Positions 38,525 through 40,385 of a DNA stretch of 40,385 bases are shown here, one piece after another. The DNA is from an uncultured Eubacteriales bacterium (GTDB lineage: Bacteria; Bacillota; Clostridia; Oscillospirales; Oscillospiraceae): the NCBI GenBank assembly GCA_905205195.1, contig CAJLCS010000010.1, positions 1-40,385 on the forward strand. The letters run 5' to 3'. The position numbers and the translations under genes were made by a program. The notes beneath the pieces were generated by a model that searched no databases, had not been told where the DNA came from, and saw nothing but the letters and a program-made list of their open reading frames with translations. How positions within the stretch are numbered: the first letter of the stretch is position 1; each line of letters starts with the position of its first letter.

Positions 38525-40385
38525 TTAGTTGCTTTTCTTGCGGAGCAGCCGGACGGAGTTGAGCACGCACAGCATGGCCACGCCGGAGTCGGCGAAGACG
38601 GCCATCCACATGGAGGCGTGTCCCAGAAGGCCCAGGATCATCACGGCGATTTTCACGGCCAGCGCGAAGATCACGTTCTGCCATGCAACCCGCCGGACCT
38701 TCCGGGCGATGTGCAGCGATTCGGGAATGGCGCTGACGTCGGAGGTCATGAACACCACGTCCGCCGCTTCGATGGCGGCGTCGGCGCCGCTGCCCATGGC
38801 CGCGCCCACATCGGCGCCCGCCAGCACCGGGGCATCGTTGATGCCGTCGCCCACGAACATGGTGGGGCCGTACTGGGTGCGGATCCGGCCCAGCCGGTCG
38901 AGCTTATCCTCCGGCAGCAGCTTGGCATACACGTTGTCGATGCCGACCTGCCGGGCCACGGACTGGGCGCTTTCCTCCCGGTCGCCGGTGAGCATGGCGG
39001 TGGTGATGCCCTGACGCTTCAGTCGGCCGATGGCATCGGCGGCGCCGTCCTTCAGGGTGTCGGCAATGTCCAGATAGCCCAGATACTTGCCGTCCTTCGC
39101 CACCAGAACCCGGGCGGCGGCGGTGTCCGGCAGAGCCGGAACGGCAACGTCAAACTGCTCCATCAGCTTCATGTTGCCGCAGAGGATCCGGTGGCCCTCC
39201 ACGGTGCCGCTGATGCCCCGTCCGGCGTATTCCGCCAGATCATCGGGGGCGGCCAGCGTCAGGCGTTGTGCCTTGGCGGCGCTGACGATGCTCTGGGCAA
39301 TGGGGTGGGTGGAAACCTGCTCGCAGCAGGCGCTGAGCCGAAGCAGCTCGTCGGGACCGACGGCATTCTGCACCACGAAGTTGCCCTTGGTGATGGTGCC
39401 GGTCTTGTCCATGACCACGGCCTTCACCGCAGCCATGGCTTCAATGGACAGGCCGCCCTTGAAGAGGATGCCCTTCCGGCTGCCGGCGCCGATGCCGGTG
39501 AAGAAGGCCAGCGGCACGCTGAGCACCAGCGCGCAGGGGCAGCTCATAACCAGGAACGACAGGGCGGTGTACACCCAGTACTGCCAGCGGCCGTCAAACA
39601 GCGGCGGGATCAGGGCGGTGCAGGCCGCCAGAATTACCACCACGGGGGTGTAAACCCGGGAGAACCGGGTGATGAACCGATCCATTTTGGGCTTGCTGGC
39701 GGCGGCATTTTCCACGGAGTTCAGAATCCGGGTGACCATGGATTCGCTCAGCGGCTTGGTGACATGCACAGTCAGCTGGCCGTTGAGGTTCACGCAGCCG
39801 GAGGTGACGCCGTCGCCGGGGCGGACGCTGAGGGGCACCGGCTCGCCGGTGATGGGGGCGGTGTCCAGACGGCTTTCGCCGGAGACCACGACGCCGTCCA
39901 GCGGCACCCGGTCGCCGGGGCGGACCAGAAGCAGGTCGCCGGGAACGGCGTCACCGGCGGGGATGACCTCCACCTTGTCGCCCTGCACCCGGTTGACGGT
40001 TTCGGGCCGCAGGTCCACCGCGTCCATGATCTGGCTGCGGCTGCGCGCCACGGCTTTGTCCTCGAACCATTCGCCGATCCGGTAGAACAGCATGACGCCT
40101 GCCGCCTCGGGGAATTCCCCGATGACCAGCGCGCCGACGGTGGCAATGCCCATCAGGAAGTTTTCATCAAAGACCCGGCCGCGGAGCAGGTTCTTTCCAG
40201 CGGTTTTCAGCACGTTCCAGCCCAGGAACAGATAGGCGATGCAGAAGGGGATGGCGGTCCACCAGCCGTCAAAGAACAGCTTGGGGAGAAAGCCGCCGGC
40301 AAACAGCGCAGCGCCGATGAGAATTTCCTTGCTTTCGTTGTCGTCACCGTCGCCGTGGTGGTGATGATGCTCGTGCCCGTCCTCG
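38525..40385 (-). CDS. Heavy-metal P-type ATPase (Zn/Cd/Co type), 5'-truncated by window end
   Basis: Pumps divalent transition metals, probably Zn or Cd, across the membrane using ATP. The frame runs to the window edge with no start, so the N-terminus is missing; about 619 residues are visible. The first visible stretch is a His-rich segment (HEHHHHH) followed by acidic residues, then membrane helices. Diagnostic motifs are TGEP in the actuator domain, CPC in the transport helix (SCPCALV), phosphorylated DKTGT, HP in STHPIA, and GDGINDAP. The CPC plus His-rich N-terminus fits the ZntA/CadA group more than CopA, but this is not certain. Terminator on the minus strand at 38464. Confidence 0.94.
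   Translation of the reverse strand, partial: EDGHEHHHHHGDGDDNESKEILIGAALFAGGFLPKLFFDGWWTAIPFCIAYLFLGWNVLKTAGKNLLRGRVFDENFLMGIATVGALVIGEFPEAAGVMLFYRIGEWFEDKAVARSRSQIMDAVDLRPETVNRVQGDKVEVIPAGDAVPGDLLLVRPGDRVPLDGVVVSGESRLDTAPITGEPVPLSVRPGDGVTSGCVNLNGQLTVHVTKPLSESMVTRILNSVENAAASKPKMDRFITRFSRVYTPVVVILAACTALIPPLFDGRWQYWVYTALSFLVMSCPCALVLSVPLAFFTGIGAGSRKGILFKGGLSIEAMAAVKAVVMDKTGTITKGNFVVQNAVGPDELLRLSACCEQVSTHPIAQSIVSAAKAQRLTLAAPDDLAEYAGRGISGTVEGHRILCGNMKLMEQFDVAVPALPDTAAARVLVAKDGKYLGYLDIADTLKDGAADAIGRLKRQGITTAMLTGDREESAQSVARQVGIDNVYAKLLPEDKLDRLGRIRTQYGPTMFVGDGINDAPVLAGADVGAAMGSGADAAIEAADVVFMTSDVSAIPESLHIARKVRRVAWQNVIFALAVKIAVMILGLLGHASMWMAVFADSGVAMLCVLNSVRLLRKKSN

Noticed and set aside
1..40385. 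tRNA, rRNA, CRISPR, prophage, transposase or integrase genes
   Set aside because: None seen: no recognisable cloverleaf or rRNA sequence, no regularly spaced direct repeats, and no phage or transposase motifs among the translated frames. A small tRNA could be missed by eye.

Overview
The window is a GC-rich, gene-dense bacterial chromosome segment with about 33 protein genes, very short spacers, strong AGGAGG-type ribosome binding sites and several TTGACA/TATAAT-type promoters. Gene content points to a Gram-positive Clostridia lineage, most likely a high-GC Oscillospirales-type gut bacterium: a bifunctional Rel enzyme, RecJ-Rel-Dtd-HemZ order, infC-rpmI-rplT with a leader attenuator and a non-AUG start, holB-ricT, a SpoVB/YabM-like flippase, RqcP, PheB and a YtvI-like protein. 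Taxonomy is inferred from gene families and order only. No tRNA, rRNA, CRISPR, phage or insertion sequence was recognised.

Layout. 1-2881 (+): 3' part of glucose-6-phosphate isomerase, a small P-loop protein of unknown function, and a secreted SH3-NlpC/P60 hydrolase. 2940-7888 (+): a tight cluster of histidine phosphatase, FAD oxidoreductase, two TIM-barrel sugar isomerase/epimerase-like enzymes and an MFS carrier, probably a carbohydrate or cyclitol catabolic unit of unknown substrate, followed by an SLC13/ArsB-type permease that ends at a bidirectional terminator. 9333-19620 (-): a 10-kb run recJ-rel-dtd-MBL hydrolase-hemZ-amidohydrolase-flippase-HU-rqcP, apparently read from one promoter just before recJ. 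The amidohydrolase has lost several catalytic residues. 19695-20741 (-): AI-2E/YtvI-family membrane protein.

20876-24459 (+): PheB-type ACT protein, an aspartokinase lacking its usual ACT domains, the infC-rpmI-rplT translation operon with its attenuator, and a RluA-family pseudouridine synthase. 24502-26311 (-): rsmG and a DUF3810-like membrane protein with a degenerate metalloprotease motif. 26565-27659 (+): aldo/keto reductase with a C-terminal ferredoxin-like domain, followed by a hairpin-rich spacer that looks like a REP/MITE-type element.

27871-30720: an AraC regulator divergent from a ThuA-like/Gfo-Idh-MocA pair, resembling a minimal ThuA-ThuB keto-sugar unit. 30835-31854 (-): galE. 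32050-38462 (+): L-asparaginase, CBS-containing family II pyrophosphatase, DNA polymerase III delta prime, RicT with a long disordered tail, and a MATE exporter. 38525-40385 (-): a Zn/Cd-type P-type ATPase cut by the window end.

The best candidates for undescribed biology are the two sugar-oxidation loci (2940-7888 and 27871-30720), the catalytically degraded amidohydrolase kept inside the rel/rqcP operon, and the ACT-less aspartokinase beside a free-standing ACT protein.
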